Assembly (NCBI RefSeq): GCF_051201625.1
Contig: NZ_CP179203.1
Location: 682,001 to 746,000 of the forward strand
Source: Shimia sp051201625
Lineage (GTDB): Bacteria; Pseudomonadota; Alphaproteobacteria; Rhodobacterales; Rhodobacteraceae
Length of the DNA stretch: 64,000 bases
Direction of reading: 5' to 3'
The notes beneath the pieces were generated by a model, which worked only from the letters and a program-made list of their open reading frames with translations, searched no databases and was not told where the DNA came from. This document shows, piece after piece, positions 1 through 10,100 of the stretch. A program made the translations under genes and the position numbers. Positions within the stretch are counted from its first letter, which is position 1. The number at the start of each line of letters is the position of its first letter.

Positions 1-527
1 AGGTAAAGGCAGTTAATAAATCTTCCCGCAAAAGCTTCACTGAGGAACAAAGCTTCACCACATCCGAGGGTCATTATGACGGCAACAAACCATAATTTTT
101 GGTACGCACGCGCACTGATAACTTGATGACTGATTAATCCGGCAAGCCCAAGAAAATAAAATGCATTAAGAATGAGGGGTATAGTCAGAGGCAAAACCAT
201 ACCGAGCGCAGTTGCTGCACGCGCCAAGGCCCAAACTAGGACCAAAGCTTTGAGGATAGCCCCACTTGGCGGTGGTCGAGATGTCCAGCTAGATAATGCA
301 GTAAGTAAATAACCTCCGATTGCGGCGGCGGTAAAACCGAAAATCAATTCGTGAATATGCCATAAAACGTTGGGATAAAGCAAAGGCGCTGGTAAACCTA
401 AGCTGACACCCAGTGGCCACCACGCCAGTGTCAAGAAAGCACATACAAATGCGGCTAGGAAAAGTGGTCGGTACGGTGCGCTCCAAAAAGAGTCAAAATC
501 AAAATAATAGCGTGTCCTTCTGCTCAT
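1..527 (-). CDS. nnrS: NnrS family membrane protein, C-terminus cut by the window edge
   Basis: About 175 N-terminal residues are present. Translation from the ATG at 527 gives a hydrophobic protein with several membrane spans and the stretch HELIFGFTAAAIGGYLLTA beginning near residue 59, which is the family hallmark. NnrS proteins are inner-membrane proteins expressed with denitrification genes and linked to tolerance of nitric oxide. The start lies 7 bases after the ubiV stop with no strong ribosome site, so it is probably the last gene of a ubiT-ubiU-ubiV-nnrS operon and translated by coupling. The context suggests expression under low oxygen or nitrate respiration. The C-terminus and any later motifs lie outside the window. 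Confidence 0.85.
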   Translation of the reverse strand, partial: MSRRTRYYFDFDSFWSAPYRPLFLAAFVCAFLTLAWWPLGVSLGLPAPLLYPNVLWHIHELIFGFTAAAIGGYLLTALSSWTSRPPPSGAILKALVLVWALARAATALGMVLPLTIPLILNAFYFLGLAGLISHQVISARAYQKLWFVAVIMTLGCGEALFLSEAFAGRFINCLY

Positions 528-534
528 GAAATAG

Positions 535-1428
535 TCAGTCCGCGGACCATGATGCACCGCTCTTTCCTGTTAAAAATCCATCGCTCAATTGGATATTTGG
601 CTCTAACTGCCGGACCTCATCCGCAATAGCACCGGCGGGAAGGGCGCCAAGTAACCGTTTGTGAAAAACTTTGCTGAGCTGTGAAAATCCCTTTGATTGT
701 GGCGAGAGGCGCAGGCTGGCAATGCCCGCTTCATCTAGCAACTCAATTTGATGATCGACGCATGCATAGCTCTTGGACAAAGTTTGCACTCCATTAATCG
801 CCATGAAAGGTTGATTTTTAAGCGTCTTTATTTCGAGACCATCGGGATCATCTTCGCAGGCAAACTGGCAATTATCTTTGGCTCGGTCTCGCAGCCGCGC
901 GTGATAACAGCGGCCTGAAATAGCCAGTGGTAATCTCCCATATCCCCAAACCTCAACGGCCACGCCTAATTGTGTCCCGGCTGTTCCAAGGATCTTTACT
1001 GAGGCGATTGGTAATTCTGGTGGCAGACAGATTCGCTTCGCCCCCAAACTGGCGAGCCAGGCCAGCGTTCCCTCATTATAAACGTTAACCAGTGGTCCCA
1101 CCCAGAAACCCATGCCTTTTGGTAGGTATGCCAACGCAGTCAAATCGTTGATCTCAACTATTAAACCCATCTCAGCCAATTGGGCCATTTGTTTGCGCTC
1201 TCGAAGCAGTGTGATGAGGGCAAGACTCGTTAACGCAACCTCTTTCCCGGCCTCTGTCAATGTGGCGATCGCTTTGGGGATGCGATCTTGGTAAAAAGGC
1301 AGTCGCTTAGAACATACAAGCTCGCCCATCACGATGCGTTCCACCGGTGTTGTGGCTAAATTGGTGTAAAATTCACTCCATTTATCAGCAGACCAAAAGA
1401 ACTGGTTTGCCCCAACTGTAATGTCCAC
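535..1428 (-). CDS. ubiV: UbiV, oxygen-independent ubiquinone hydroxylation protein (U32 peptidase family)
   Basis: UbiV pairs with UbiU to carry out the ring hydroxylations of ubiquinone synthesis without O2, using prephenate as the oxygen source in characterised systems. The protein has 297 residues. Cysteines at 39, 174, 187 and 191, with spacing C-x12-C-x3-C for the last three, match the four ligands of the [4Fe-4S] cluster in E. coli UbiV. The rest has the U32 TIM-barrel-like pattern. It lies 4 bases after ubiU and is followed by nnrS, so it belongs to one leftward operon. Family assignment is firm; the Fe-S cluster is inferred from the conserved cysteines. Confidence 0.93.
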   Translation of the reverse strand: MDITVGANQFFWSADKWSEFYTNLATTPVERIVMGELVCSKRLPFYQDRIPKAIATLTEAGKEVALTSLALITLLRERKQMAQLAEMGLIVEINDLTALAYLPKGMGFWVGPLVNVYNEGTLAWLASLGAKRICLPPELPIASVKILGTAGTQLGVAVEVWGYGRLPLAISGRCYHARLRDRAKDNCQFACEDDPDGLEIKTLKNQPFMAINGVQTLSKSYACVDHQIELLDEAGIASLRLSPQSKGFSQLSKVFHKRLLGALPAGAIADEVRQLEPNIQLSDGFLTGKSGASWSAD

Positions 1429-1432
1429 CTCG

Positions 1433-2416
1433 CTACCTCCAGTTTTTCTTGTAAGCGCCAGTAGTCATCGCTTGGCCTTCAGAGAGATGCGCTAGCATTC
1501 CTTCAGGAATTGGCATTCCCGCCTCCACTGCATCGACAGCATTTCGGAAATTACGTACTACTTGCGCGACGTAGGACTTTGAACGCTGTCTCCCTTCAAT
1601 TTTAAGCGCCTTAACCCCGGCCTTATGCAATTGGGGAATCAGTTTTTCAGCGTTGAGGCTAACCGGATCCTCGAAAAGATGGCCAGTTTGATCGCCTGCC
1701 GTGAAACAGCCTTTGCAGAGTGTGGGATATGGTACGGGTTCCTCTTCGCCTACTTGATGGATCGTGTATCCACCTAGACGTGCGTGTAGGACGCCGCGGT
1801 CTTTCAAATATTCTACGTGACTGGCGGGTGAACAGACCCCGTTCATATTGGGCGAAAGCCCCGTTGCAAATGAGGATAATGAGCATCGCCCTTCAGCCAT
1901 AACGCAGAGGCCACCAAAAACAAATACCTCCGTCTCCACCTCGGTCTCGGCATTAATAGCTGCAATTTCTGGCACTGAAAGAACGCGCGGCAGGACTGCA
2001 CGTCTTACACCAAAGGTATCAGCATAGAAATTGATAATGTCAGCATTTGCGGCAGCGGCTTGGACTGACAAGTGCAGACGCAGTTGAGGATGGAACTGTG
2101 CCGCATGATCTAGTAGGCTAGGATCAGCCATTATCACGGCATCGGCTCCAGCGCGTTGGGCATCACTAATTGCACGATGCCAGACCGCCTGATTGCCTGC
2201 GCGAGCGAAGGTGTTAATAGCAACCAATACTTTCACGCCGTGCGCTTGAGCGAACTCCACACCCTCAAACATTTCCGTTCGGTTAAAATTTAGGCCGGGG
2301 AAATTACGGGCATTAGTCTCATCATTAAATCCACAATAAATGGTATGTGCGCCCGCCTTGACGGCTGCCCGGAGAGCTGCTGGTGTACCTGCTGGGCAAA
2401 CAATTTCCATTACCAT
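1433..2416 (-). CDS. ubiU: UbiU, oxygen-independent ubiquinone hydroxylation protein (U32 peptidase family)
   Basis: Partner of UbiV in O2-independent ubiquinone hydroxylation. The 327-residue protein begins MVMEIVCPAG and keeps the U32 signature region around the cysteines at 171, 178, 195 and 234. These have the same spacing as the four [4Fe-4S] ligands of E. coli UbiU, offset by two residues. A further cysteine at 237 (CKGC) is adjacent. The start overlaps the end of ubiT by 7 bases, which points to translational coupling. UbiU could be mistaken for the tRNA-modifying U32 enzymes RlhA/TrhP, but the ubiT and ubiV neighbours and the cysteine spacing settle the call. Confidence 0.94.
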   Translation of the reverse strand: MVMEIVCPAGTPAALRAAVKAGAHTIYCGFNDETNARNFPGLNFNRTEMFEGVEFAQAHGVKVLVAINTFARAGNQAVWHRAISDAQRAGADAVIMADPSLLDHAAQFHPQLRLHLSVQAAAANADIINFYADTFGVRRAVLPRVLSVPEIAAINAETEVETEVFVFGGLCVMAEGRCSLSSFATGLSPNMNGVCSPASHVEYLKDRGVLHARLGGYTIHQVGEEEPVPYPTLCKGCFTAGDQTGHLFEDPVSLNAEKLIPQLHKAGVKALKIEGRQRSKSYVAQVVRNFRNAVDAVEAGMPIPEGMLAHLSEGQAMTTGAYKKNWR

Positions 2417-2952
2417 TCGGTGGCCTCTTCTTGACGGGTTAGGTAGACTCCAGAACGTCTTTCAGCAATATTGAAAATGTGCTTGAAAGGCTGCGCAAAA
2501 GGTCCAGATATTGCGACAATTTCCTCTGTGATATCCAACTCAGCGTCATCAATCGCGTTTCGCATGGCAAGGGCTGCGGCAGTATCCCCTTCGATGACCA
2601 GATCACGCGAAAAGAATAGTGCATCCCCATCATAGGCTCCGTGAACAAGTCCGAGAAGTGCAGCCAATGGGCCTGAAATTTTTACAGTTCCTTGGCAAGG
2701 CTTTCGTAAAGCGCGCACTCTTGGCGCCCCATTATTGGGATCAAGGCAAAGCACGATGGGTAGATCAGTTGGATTTAAGATAAACCGGCCACAGCCATAT
2801 TTCCCTAAACGTTGGAAAAGTCCGGGATGGTTTTTTGCAATACGACGCGAGCAGGCCGTTAATGACAGAGAGACAGGGACAAGGGGTGCGATGCGCAGCA
2901 GGTTTGCCAAAGCCGCTGGACAATGTGGAATAGAAATCTTGTGCGTGGACAA
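2410..2952 (-). CDS. ubiT: UbiT, SCP2-domain accessory factor for anaerobic ubiquinone synthesis
   Basis: The 180-residue protein ends in an SCP2 (sterol-carrier-like) lipid-binding domain. The conserved stretch FFSRDLVIEGDTAAALAMR lies near residues 113-131, and the stretch NAIDDAELD that follows is typical of UbiT. UbiT is thought to hold the hydrophobic quinone intermediates for UbiU and UbiV. It is the first gene of the leftward ubiTUV-nnrS operon. Its start lies 72 bases from an FNR-type box at 3024-3037. If that box activates from near -41.5, transcription would begin near 2989 and leave a leader of about 37 bases, which is a normal arrangement. Confidence 0.9.
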   Translation of the reverse strand: MSTHKISIPHCPAALANLLRIAPLVPVSLSLTACSRRIAKNHPGLFQRLGKYGCGRFILNPTDLPIVLCLDPNNGAPRVRALRKPCQGTVKISGPLAALLGLVHGAYDGDALFFSRDLVIEGDTAAALAMRNAIDDAELDITEEIVAISGPFAQPFKHIFNIAERRSGVYLTRQEEATEW

Positions 2953-3023
2953 TCAGGGATCCTTTGTCGCGACATTATTTTCAAGTAATGGAACCTTCCT
3001 ATGCTCAAGCTCGCTGCGGAGAA

Positions 3024-3037
3024 TTGATGCATGTCAA
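3024..3037. promoter_or_regulatory. FNR/FnrL-type box in the ubiT-ubiD divergent region
   Basis: TTGATGCATGTCAA matches the FNR consensus TTGAT-N4-ATCAA at nine of ten informative positions. It lies in the 78-base gap between the divergent ubiT and ubiD reading frames, and its distance to ubiT suits activation from near -41.5. The ATG at 3031 that would give the longest ubiD frame lies inside the box, so either that start is not used or the box acts only on ubiT. Oxygen-responsive control of ubiTUV is known in other proteobacteria; use of this box is inferred. Confidence 0.7.
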
Positions 3038-4602
3038 TTTTCAAAAAGGAAAATCTGATAAGAGCGGCTAAAGCCAAGATTTGGAGTAGTCCCGTTCGTA
3101 CCTTGCCACCACATCCCAGCCTGCGTCACTTCTTGAATTGGTGTAGGGACACCGGGCAATTTCAGCAGATTCCTGACCCCGTTTCAGTGCGTCATCAGAT
3201 GAGTGCGGTGCATCGGATTGTCCTTGAGGCAGGGGGCCCAGTTTTACAGTTTGATCATCCGGTTTTGAGAAGCAATCAAAAATCTTCAGTTCCGGTCATA
3301 ACGAACCTATTTGGAACGTCTGAAAGGGTTGCGGCCGGGCTGGGTGTCTCGCTAGATCAGTTGGAGGATTTGGGTAACTTCTTGGCTGCTCTGCGCTCGC
3401 CCTCACCACCGGATGGGTTGCGCGATACCTTGTCGCGCTGGCCATTGCTGAAGGCGGCTCTCTCATCGAGACCAAAATTTCTCAAATCTGGGCCAGTTCA
3501 TAGTGTAATACGTGAGGGCGCAGAGGTTGATTTAGATTTATTACCGATCCAGACGCATTGGCCGGGAGATGTTGGACCGTTGGTAACATGGCCTGTTGTG
3601 ATCACACGGGAATTCGGCAGCGATCAGTGTGAGATCAACCGATACAACGCTGGTGTTTATCGGGCTCAGGCTTTGAATAAGTCGCAACTGATAATGCGCT
3701 GGCTAGCACAACGTGGTGGTGCGGGCCATCACAGATCTTGGCAAAAACAGGGTAAAAAAATGCCCGTGGCCGTCGTTCTGGGAGCTGATCCCGCCACGTT
3801 GCTATCTGCTGCACTTCCTTTACCAGAAACTGTGTCAGAGATTAGTTTCGCCGGAGCTTTAGGTGGTGCGCGTCCGCGTCTTGTGCCTTGCAAAACAGTT
3901 CCGATGATGGTGCCCGCTGACGCGGAGATCGTACTTGAGGGCTGGGTTTCGCCTTCAGAGACCGCGCCTGAGGGGCCATTTGGTGACCATACAGGCTATT
4001 ACAACCCGGCCGAACGATTTCCAGTCATGCAAGTTAGTGCAATGACCCATCGTGAAAAACCGCTCTATCTTTCCACATATACTGGCCGGCCGCCAGATGA
4101 GCCTGCCATTATTGGAGAGGTTTTCAACCGTCTCGCGTTACCCACGATCCGTACACAAATTCCTGAAATTCACGATTTGTGGCTGCCGCCTGCGGCTTGT
4201 TCCTACCGCATGGCGATTGTCAGTATCAATAAGCGCTATCCGGGCCAGGCTCGCAGGGTCATGTTGGCGCTTTGGGGAATGCTACCGCAGTTTAGTTATA
4301 CGAAGATGATCGTTGCAGTCGACAACGATATCAATCCACGAGACTGGGATGATATCGCTTGGGCGATCGCCACCCGCATGGACCCATCTCGTGATGTGCT
4401 GATGTTAGATAATACACCAATGGATTATCTTGATTTTGCCTCTCCGCAACCAGGCTTGGCGGGAAAGATCGGGCTTGATGCCACAACGAAAATCGACGGT
4501 GAAACCAATCGGGAGTGGGGAACTGTTATGCATAGTTCGACTGAGGATTTAGGTTTTGCCTCGGATCTGGTTTCTCGCTTGATGCCGGCCATGGGAGTAT
4601 AA
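3031..4602 (+). CDS. ubiD: UbiD family 3-octaprenyl-4-hydroxybenzoate decarboxylase
   Basis: UbiD removes the carboxyl group of polyprenyl-hydroxybenzoate using prenylated FMN supplied by UbiX, encoded next. The frame has 523 codons against about 497 in E. coli. Homology starts near residue 30 (SLRHFLNWC). The region INRYNAGVYRAQ and the later segment EGWVSPSETAPEGPFGDHTG carry the Arg and Glu residues expected around the prFMN site. The ATG at 3031 sits inside a good FNR box and has no clear ribosome site. A TTG at 3103 (codon 25) is a plausible alternative that keeps the whole conserved domain. ubiX follows 2 bases after the stop. Confidence 0.92.
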   Translation: MSIFKKENLIRAAKAKIWSSPVRTLPPHPSLRHFLNWCRDTGQFQQIPDPVSVRHQMSAVHRIVLEAGGPVLQFDHPVLRSNQKSSVPVITNLFGTSERVAAGLGVSLDQLEDLGNFLAALRSPSPPDGLRDTLSRWPLLKAALSSRPKFLKSGPVHSVIREGAEVDLDLLPIQTHWPGDVGPLVTWPVVITREFGSDQCEINRYNAGVYRAQALNKSQLIMRWLAQRGGAGHHRSWQKQGKKMPVAVVLGADPATLLSAALPLPETVSEISFAGALGGARPRLVPCKTVPMMVPADAEIVLEGWVSPSETAPEGPFGDHTGYYNPAERFPVMQVSAMTHREKPLYLSTYTGRPPDEPAIIGEVFNRLALPTIRTQIPEIHDLWLPPAACSYRMAIVSINKRYPGQARRVMLALWGMLPQFSYTKMIVAVDNDINPRDWDDIAWAIATRMDPSRDVLMLDNTPMDYLDFASPQPGLAGKIGLDATTKIDGETNREWGTVMHSSTEDLGFASDLVSRLMPAMGV

Positions 4603-4604
4603 TT

Positions 4605-5174
4605 ATGCCGCGTATTGTGTTGGGTGTTTCCGGGGCCTCTGGTGCAATGATCAGCCTGTCGCTTGCACGAAACTTATCATCAATGGATATAGAGGTTGAC
4701 CTTGTAATTAGTACCGCGGCTGAACGCACCCTATCGGAGGAATGTGGTTCGGATGCACTAGCGAAAATCAAGAAATTGGTCACGCGGTGTCACCCAATAA
4801 CCAATATTGGTGCCTCGATAGCATCAGGTTCAGTGCCGGTCTCGGGAATGGTTGTTGCGCCCTGTTCAATGCGCTCACTGGCCGCGATTGCACATGGGCT
4901 TGATGATAACCTGCTGACGCGGAGCGCGGGTGTGCAATTAAAAGAACGTAGACGTCTTGTTCTACTGACGCGAGAAGCGCCGCTTATGCTGGCCCATCTG
5001 CGTAATATGACGGCGGCAACAGAAATGGGCGCTATCATTATGCCGCCCGTTCCGGCTTTCTATCTCAGGCATGCCACTCTTTCAGAGGCTGTTGATCAAA
5101 TTGCCCTCAGGATCATAGATCTTTTGAATCTGAATGAACCATGTGCGCAACCGTGGTCCCCAAAAAACGAGTAG
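4605..5174 (+). CDS. ubiX: UbiX flavin prenyltransferase
   Basis: UbiX joins a dimethylallyl group to FMN to make the prenylated flavin needed by UbiD. The 189-residue protein has the N-terminal flavin-binding stretch GVSGASGAM, the middle motif APCSMRSLAAIAHG, and the C-terminal segment RLVLLTREAPLMLAHLRNM followed by MPPVPAFY, all characteristic of the family. It starts 2 bases after ubiD and is clearly cotranscribed with it. After its stop there are about 240 bases without a gene before tpsB; they are rather AT-rich and hold no feature I can name. Confidence 0.95.
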   Translation: MPRIVLGVSGASGAMISLSLARNLSSMDIEVDLVISTAAERTLSEECGSDALAKIKKLVTRCHPITNIGASIASGSVPVSGMVVAPCSMRSLAAIAHGLDDNLLTRSAGVQLKERRRLVLLTREAPLMLAHLRNMTAATEMGAIIMPPVPAFYLRHATLSEAVDQIALRIIDLLNLNEPCAQPWSPKNE

Positions 5175-5413
5175 CTGATCCTGGATGAAATAATTAATGG
5201 TCGACGTCTTTGTCCACAATAATACTTGTGCTCGTAAATGTTAGGTAAGTTAATTGTTTCACGGCTCAGGCGGCTGACGTTTTGTCACTCCCATGTTCAG
5301 GAAGCTCGATAACTGCCTTGATGCGCACACAAAAGCTGCCATACTCAAACATGCTACGTTAAAGATCAAAAGTGAGTAAAGGGTAATTGTACGTGGCGGG
5401 TGGGGACCAAAAG

Positions 5414-7132
5414 ATGACCGAAAAGTCATTTTCAGTAAAACTTTTAAGTATTCTGTGCTCACTTTTGATGAGTGGCTCGGTCACCATATCTGTGGCACGA
5501 GCCCAGTCGGCCAGCCAAATAACACCTGGAAGCTTTGCTCCCTCACTTCAAACACTAGATGGATCGGTTTCTTTTACAGGCCAACCAGGCACTGAGGCCC
5601 CCGTGGGATCAGAAACGATTGGGGTGACGCTCTCAGGTGTAGACTTGGAGGGTGCATTACCACAGATGTCAGGGGCTAATAGAGCCTTTGTGGCAAGATT
5701 GACTGGGGGCCGAATACCGGTTTCCGAGCTATTTGATGCCACGGCAGAACTTGAAGCAGCTTACGCTAGAGGCGGGTATGTTCTGGTTCGTGCAGTTTTG
5801 CCCGAGCAACAATTACGTGAAGGTGGGCGACTGCGAGTCGTTGTGATCAATGGCTATGTGGAAAGTGTCGATACTGATAACTTGCCCGCGAGGATTCGTG
5901 GGCGCTTGGAGGATTTAACAACCGGTTTGGTTGGTCGAACGGGCTTGACACAAGAAGAGTTGGAGCGGCAGTTATTATTGGCGGCGGATACGCCGGGTAC
6001 GCTATTAGGGTCAGCACTCACTCCGGGTAGTGATCTGGGTGCTACCGTCTTGGTTTTGGAAGCAGAGCATCGTCTTTACACTGGTTTTTTCGGGTTTGGA
6101 AATCCGACTGGCGATGCATTGGGAAACTTAGATCTCAGTTTTGGCTTTCAAGTAAATAGTGCTCTTAATTTGGGTGAAACGTTTTATTTTCAATCGTCGG
6201 GCTCCCCAAAAAATTTCCTTACTGAAGACCCACAAAGCAGAATTCTCGCCTTAGGTGGATTATTGCCAATAGGTGATGCTGGAACGACCCTGAACCTAGA
6301 GTTTACGATGAGTGACACGACTCCAGACAGTCTCGTGCCCACCAGATCCAACTTTGACCGGCAATCGATAAGATTGGCTTATCCAATGATGCGCTCTCGC
6401 AGGTTGAATATTAATGGCCAACTCGCGTTGGATTTGCAGCAAGACAGCCAAAATATTATCGGTGGTGGAACTTTATTTGAAGACCGCCTGACGGTGCTTC
6501 GGGCGATGGTCAATGCAGACTATCTGCACAATAATAATGCCTACAGCAGCGCCGGATTGGTTTTTTCTCAAGGTCTTGATGCCTTTGGCGCTCGTACACA
6601 GAGTGCTGCTGCGGGCAGTTCGGTTCCGTTATCAAGGACTGGAGCAGATGCTACCTTTAGCAAACTGATGGCGTTTTTGGCGCATAGTCGATCTTTGTCT
6701 GACTCGCTGTTTTTAACAATTGATGGGCGTCTTCAAAGTTCATTCGGAGACTCTTTGCCGGTATCTGAACAATTTGGCCTTGTTGGACCAAGTGCGTTGT
6801 CGACTTTCGACTCAGGGAATTTACGCGGTGATAGCGGTGGGGTGGTACGAGCCGAGTTGGCAACACAATTCAGGCCAAATTTTTCTGGGATGCCAATGTT
6901 GATCAGCCCGTTTTTATTTGCTGGCGCTGGTATTGCAAAAATTGAAGCTCCAACTGTTTTTGAACAATCAACAACTAAAGCATACAGCTATGGTATCGGT
7001 GTAGAGGGATTTTTTGAGACACGCTCGAAATACAGATCAAGCAGTTTTCGGATGGAGTATGGCAGAGGAGAACGTGATGATAACGCCTCAGATGAAAATC
7101 GGTTCAATTTTTCATACACGCTTGGGTTCTAA
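5414..7132 (+). CDS. TpsB-type outer-membrane transporter (ShlB/FhaC/HecB family)
   Basis: This is the outer-membrane half of a two-partner secretion system and should export the adjacent TpsA protein. From the ATG at 5414 it has 572 residues. An in-frame TTG at 5387 is possible, but 5414 has a GGTGGGGA ribosome site 8 bases upstream and gives a clean signal peptide ending ARA before QSA. Residues of about 60-145 form a POTRA-like domain (GALPQMSGANRAFVARLTGG, then ELEAAYARGGYVLVRAVLP). The remainder is a Gly/Ser/aromatic-rich beta-barrel ending FNFSYTLGF, a typical outer-membrane C-terminus with final Phe. The tpsA start lies inside its end. Confidence 0.88.
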   Translation: MTEKSFSVKLLSILCSLLMSGSVTISVARAQSASQITPGSFAPSLQTLDGSVSFTGQPGTEAPVGSETIGVTLSGVDLEGALPQMSGANRAFVARLTGGRIPVSELFDATAELEAAYARGGYVLVRAVLPEQQLREGGRLRVVVINGYVESVDTDNLPARIRGRLEDLTTGLVGRTGLTQEELERQLLLAADTPGTLLGSALTPGSDLGATVLVLEAEHRLYTGFFGFGNPTGDALGNLDLSFGFQVNSALNLGETFYFQSSGSPKNFLTEDPQSRILALGGLLPIGDAGTTLNLEFTMSDTTPDSLVPTRSNFDRQSIRLAYPMMRSRRLNINGQLALDLQQDSQNIIGGGTLFEDRLTVLRAMVNADYLHNNNAYSSAGLVFSQGLDAFGARTQSAAAGSSVPLSRTGADATFSKLMAFLAHSRSLSDSLFLTIDGRLQSSFGDSLPVSEQFGLVGPSALSTFDSGNLRGDSGGVVRAELATQFRPNFSGMPMLISPFLFAGAGIAKIEAPTVFEQSTTKAYSYGIGVEGFFETRSKYRSSSFRMEYGRGERDDNASDENRFNFSYTLGF

Positions 7133-10100
7133 AGCTGTATTAGACGCAAAAGGCATTATGCTGATTTTGCTCTTTAGCGGTCTTGCTGCCTGTTTTTGTC
7201 TGCCTGCTATTGCCCAAACACTTCCTACCGGCGGTACTGTCGCCTCGGGCGATGTCAGTATTTCTCAACAGACTGCGAACTCGATGACGATCAATCAAGG
7301 CAGTTCGAGTGCCGTGGTGAATTGGGATAGCTTCTCAATCGGTCAAAATAACAGCGTTGATATTCATCAACCGGATACACAGTCTTCGATTTTAAACCGG
7401 GTTACTGGTAGCACCACAAGTGAAATCCACGGTCGGCTGACATCAAATGGGCAAGTGCATATTGTTAATCCAAACGGCATTTATATTGGACCAAGCGGGA
7501 CAGTAAATACCGCTGCATTTGTCGCCTCAACGCTAGGGATCTCAGATAGTGACTTTCTAGCTGGCCGGCTTCGGTTCAAAGGCACAGGTAACTCCGCAAC
7601 TGTTGAAAATGCAGGGCGTGTCACCATTGGCAAGTCAGGATACGCTGCATTACTTGGTGGTCGGGTCAGGAATTCAGGCATTGTGACGGTTCCATTTGGC
7701 CGGATAGGGTTTGCGTCTGGTGAGCGTGTGACGCTGGATTTGACAGGTGATCAGTTTCTACAAGTTACCATTCCCACAGGTGGTGAGGATGGTGACAAGG
7801 CTCTGATTGACCACTCTGGGTTGGCGAGCGCTGATGGTGGCTTGATTGAAATGCGCGCTGCAACCGCTCGTCAGGCTGTTCGTCACGCGGTCAATCTTTC
7901 AGGTGTGGCCGAGGCAAGATCAGTGTCGCAGCACAACGGGACCATTTTCTTGGGTGGTGGTGGCCAGGTGAACGTCTCTGGTCGCGTTTCGACACGAGAG
8001 AAAGACGTGACCGGAGCCGTTACAGCGTCGATGCGTCCGCGAGAGCGACCCGAGATTTTGATTACGGGAAATCAGATTACCCTCTCTGGAGCAAACATTG
8101 ACGCTAGCCATTCTGATGGCGGCGGCCTAATCCGGATTGGTGGGGATTTTGCTGGTCAGGGAGATTTGCTTCGTGCAACCACTACGACTGTTGATGCCAA
8201 AACGGCGATTTTGGCAGACTCTCTGGGCGCGGGCGATGGAGGTAGGATTGTTGTCTGGTCGGACTTGATCACTGAGTTTTCAGGTGAGTTGTCTGCTCGT
8301 GGTGGACCGGAGGGTGGCAATGGTGGTTTCATAGAAGTATCGAGCCCGCGAACTTTGAAATATAGCGGTAAAGTAGACACTAGAGCACCAGCTGGCTCTT
8401 GGGGTACTTTGCTACTTGATCCATCCGACATCACGATTAATTCTGGAGCAGACGAACGTTCATATGAGGATGCGCTGTCAAGAGCTAATGTCATTTTAAC
8501 CACCTCAACTGAGGGCTCAGATCCTGGTGATATTACCATAAACGCTGACCTGGATTGGGATGCGGGTACATCGCTTACTCTGATAGCTGATAATGACATT
8601 ATCCTAAATGGCGCAATTAACGGTTCATCTGGTAGCTTTGGCCTCCAGGCAACTGGCACCATTACCACGACGTCGGCTGGTACCGTTGATGTAGACGAGT
8701 TTACCCTAACCAATGGGGACTGGGAGCAAGTTGGGTCCTTACCTGCATTTTCAGCGGACAGTTTTGTACTTTCTGGGGGCCAGTTTTTACGCGCAAGTAG
8801 CGGCTCTGGTGGCAGTGGAACACCGTATATCATTGAAGATATCTTTGGTTTGCAAGGTGTCGGCTCAATTAGCAACGTTGCCAATTACGAGCTATCAAAC
8901 GATATTGATGCCTCAGGTACAGCTAACTGGCAAACTGGTAGTGTAAATGGTTTTGCATCAATTGGTACTTTGGATGGTACATTAGATGGTGCAGGATACA
9001 AGATTTCAGACCTGTCTATTTCCGGAAGTGCTCTGATCGGAACGATATCGTCGGCTGGCACTGTAACGGATCTAACTTTAGAAAATGCTAGCGGTAGCGC
9101 TGCGGGTATTTTGGCTCAGTATAATAATGGCACCATACGAAATGTGCAGGTTAGCGGTGATTTAGACGCCTCTGATTATGCCTATGGTGGTGGTGGCGTT
9201 GTTGCCAGCAACACAGGATTAATTGAGGACAGTATTTCTAGTGTTGATGTGATAGCAACCAATCCCAGTGGTAAATTTTTTGGTGGGTTTGTTGGCCAAA
9301 ACACTGGAACTATCAATCGAGCTCATTCGCTAGGGACTGTGACAGTGAATGACCCGGAAAAGGCCTCAAATATTTATGCAGGAGGGTTTGTAGGGTCTTC
9401 TGATGCAGGTAAAATCAGTGACTCTTATTCCCAAGGTGATGTGAAGGTAAGTGATGCGTCCAGTGCTGTTGTTGGTGGTTTTGCGGCTGTGAACGACGCA
9501 ACAATCAATCGGTCGTACTCAACCGGGATGGTTGAAACAAGTGGATCTAACTCGTCCACCGTTGGAGGGTTTCTTGGACTAGAGAGAGGTACTTCGTCTG
9601 GGAACTTTTGGGACAGTGATACATCAGGCTTGGCGACAAGCGCCTCTGGCACAGCCCTGACTACTTCGCAGTTTCAGGACGCCGCAACCTTTTATGGTCT
9701 TGGTACCGATGAAAGCTGGAATTTCAGCAGTATATGGGCACCCGGCGATACAGGCTATTACCCGGCTAATTATTCAACGACGCTAGTTGTATTTGCCATT
9801 CCTGATGATTTGACGGTTCAATTTGGTCTAACTGGCACTGCGACCACCACGGGTTCAGTTTTTGGAGGTCCAGATTACTATGTTTTTGGCAAAAGCTCAG
9901 ACACGCTTGATACTTCGGGGATCTTCCAAACGCTGTCATTTGCTTCAAGGCGTGTTGGCACGACCACATTCACGGTGGATACGAGCAACATTAGTAGTAC
10001 GAACGGTATAGCTTACAGGGTGGTTGGCCTTGCAGGTGATGCTGAAATCACTGTGGCGCCGCCAGATTTTACGCCGCGTCCCGGTGCAGATGCTCTGCCA

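Noticed and set aside
1720..1902. Small + strand frame inside ubiU.
   Set aside because: Shadow of a well-conserved Fe-S cysteine region of ubiU on the other strand.
5259..5462. 67-codon minus-strand frame with one hydrophobic stretch before tpsB.
   Set aside because: It overlaps the tpsB signal peptide region, lacks a ribosome site and matches nothing known.
8156..8884. 242-codon minus-strand frame opposite tpsA.
   Set aside because: Pro/Ser-rich composition typical of an antisense shadow of a Gly/Thr-rich gene; no ribosome site or known domain.
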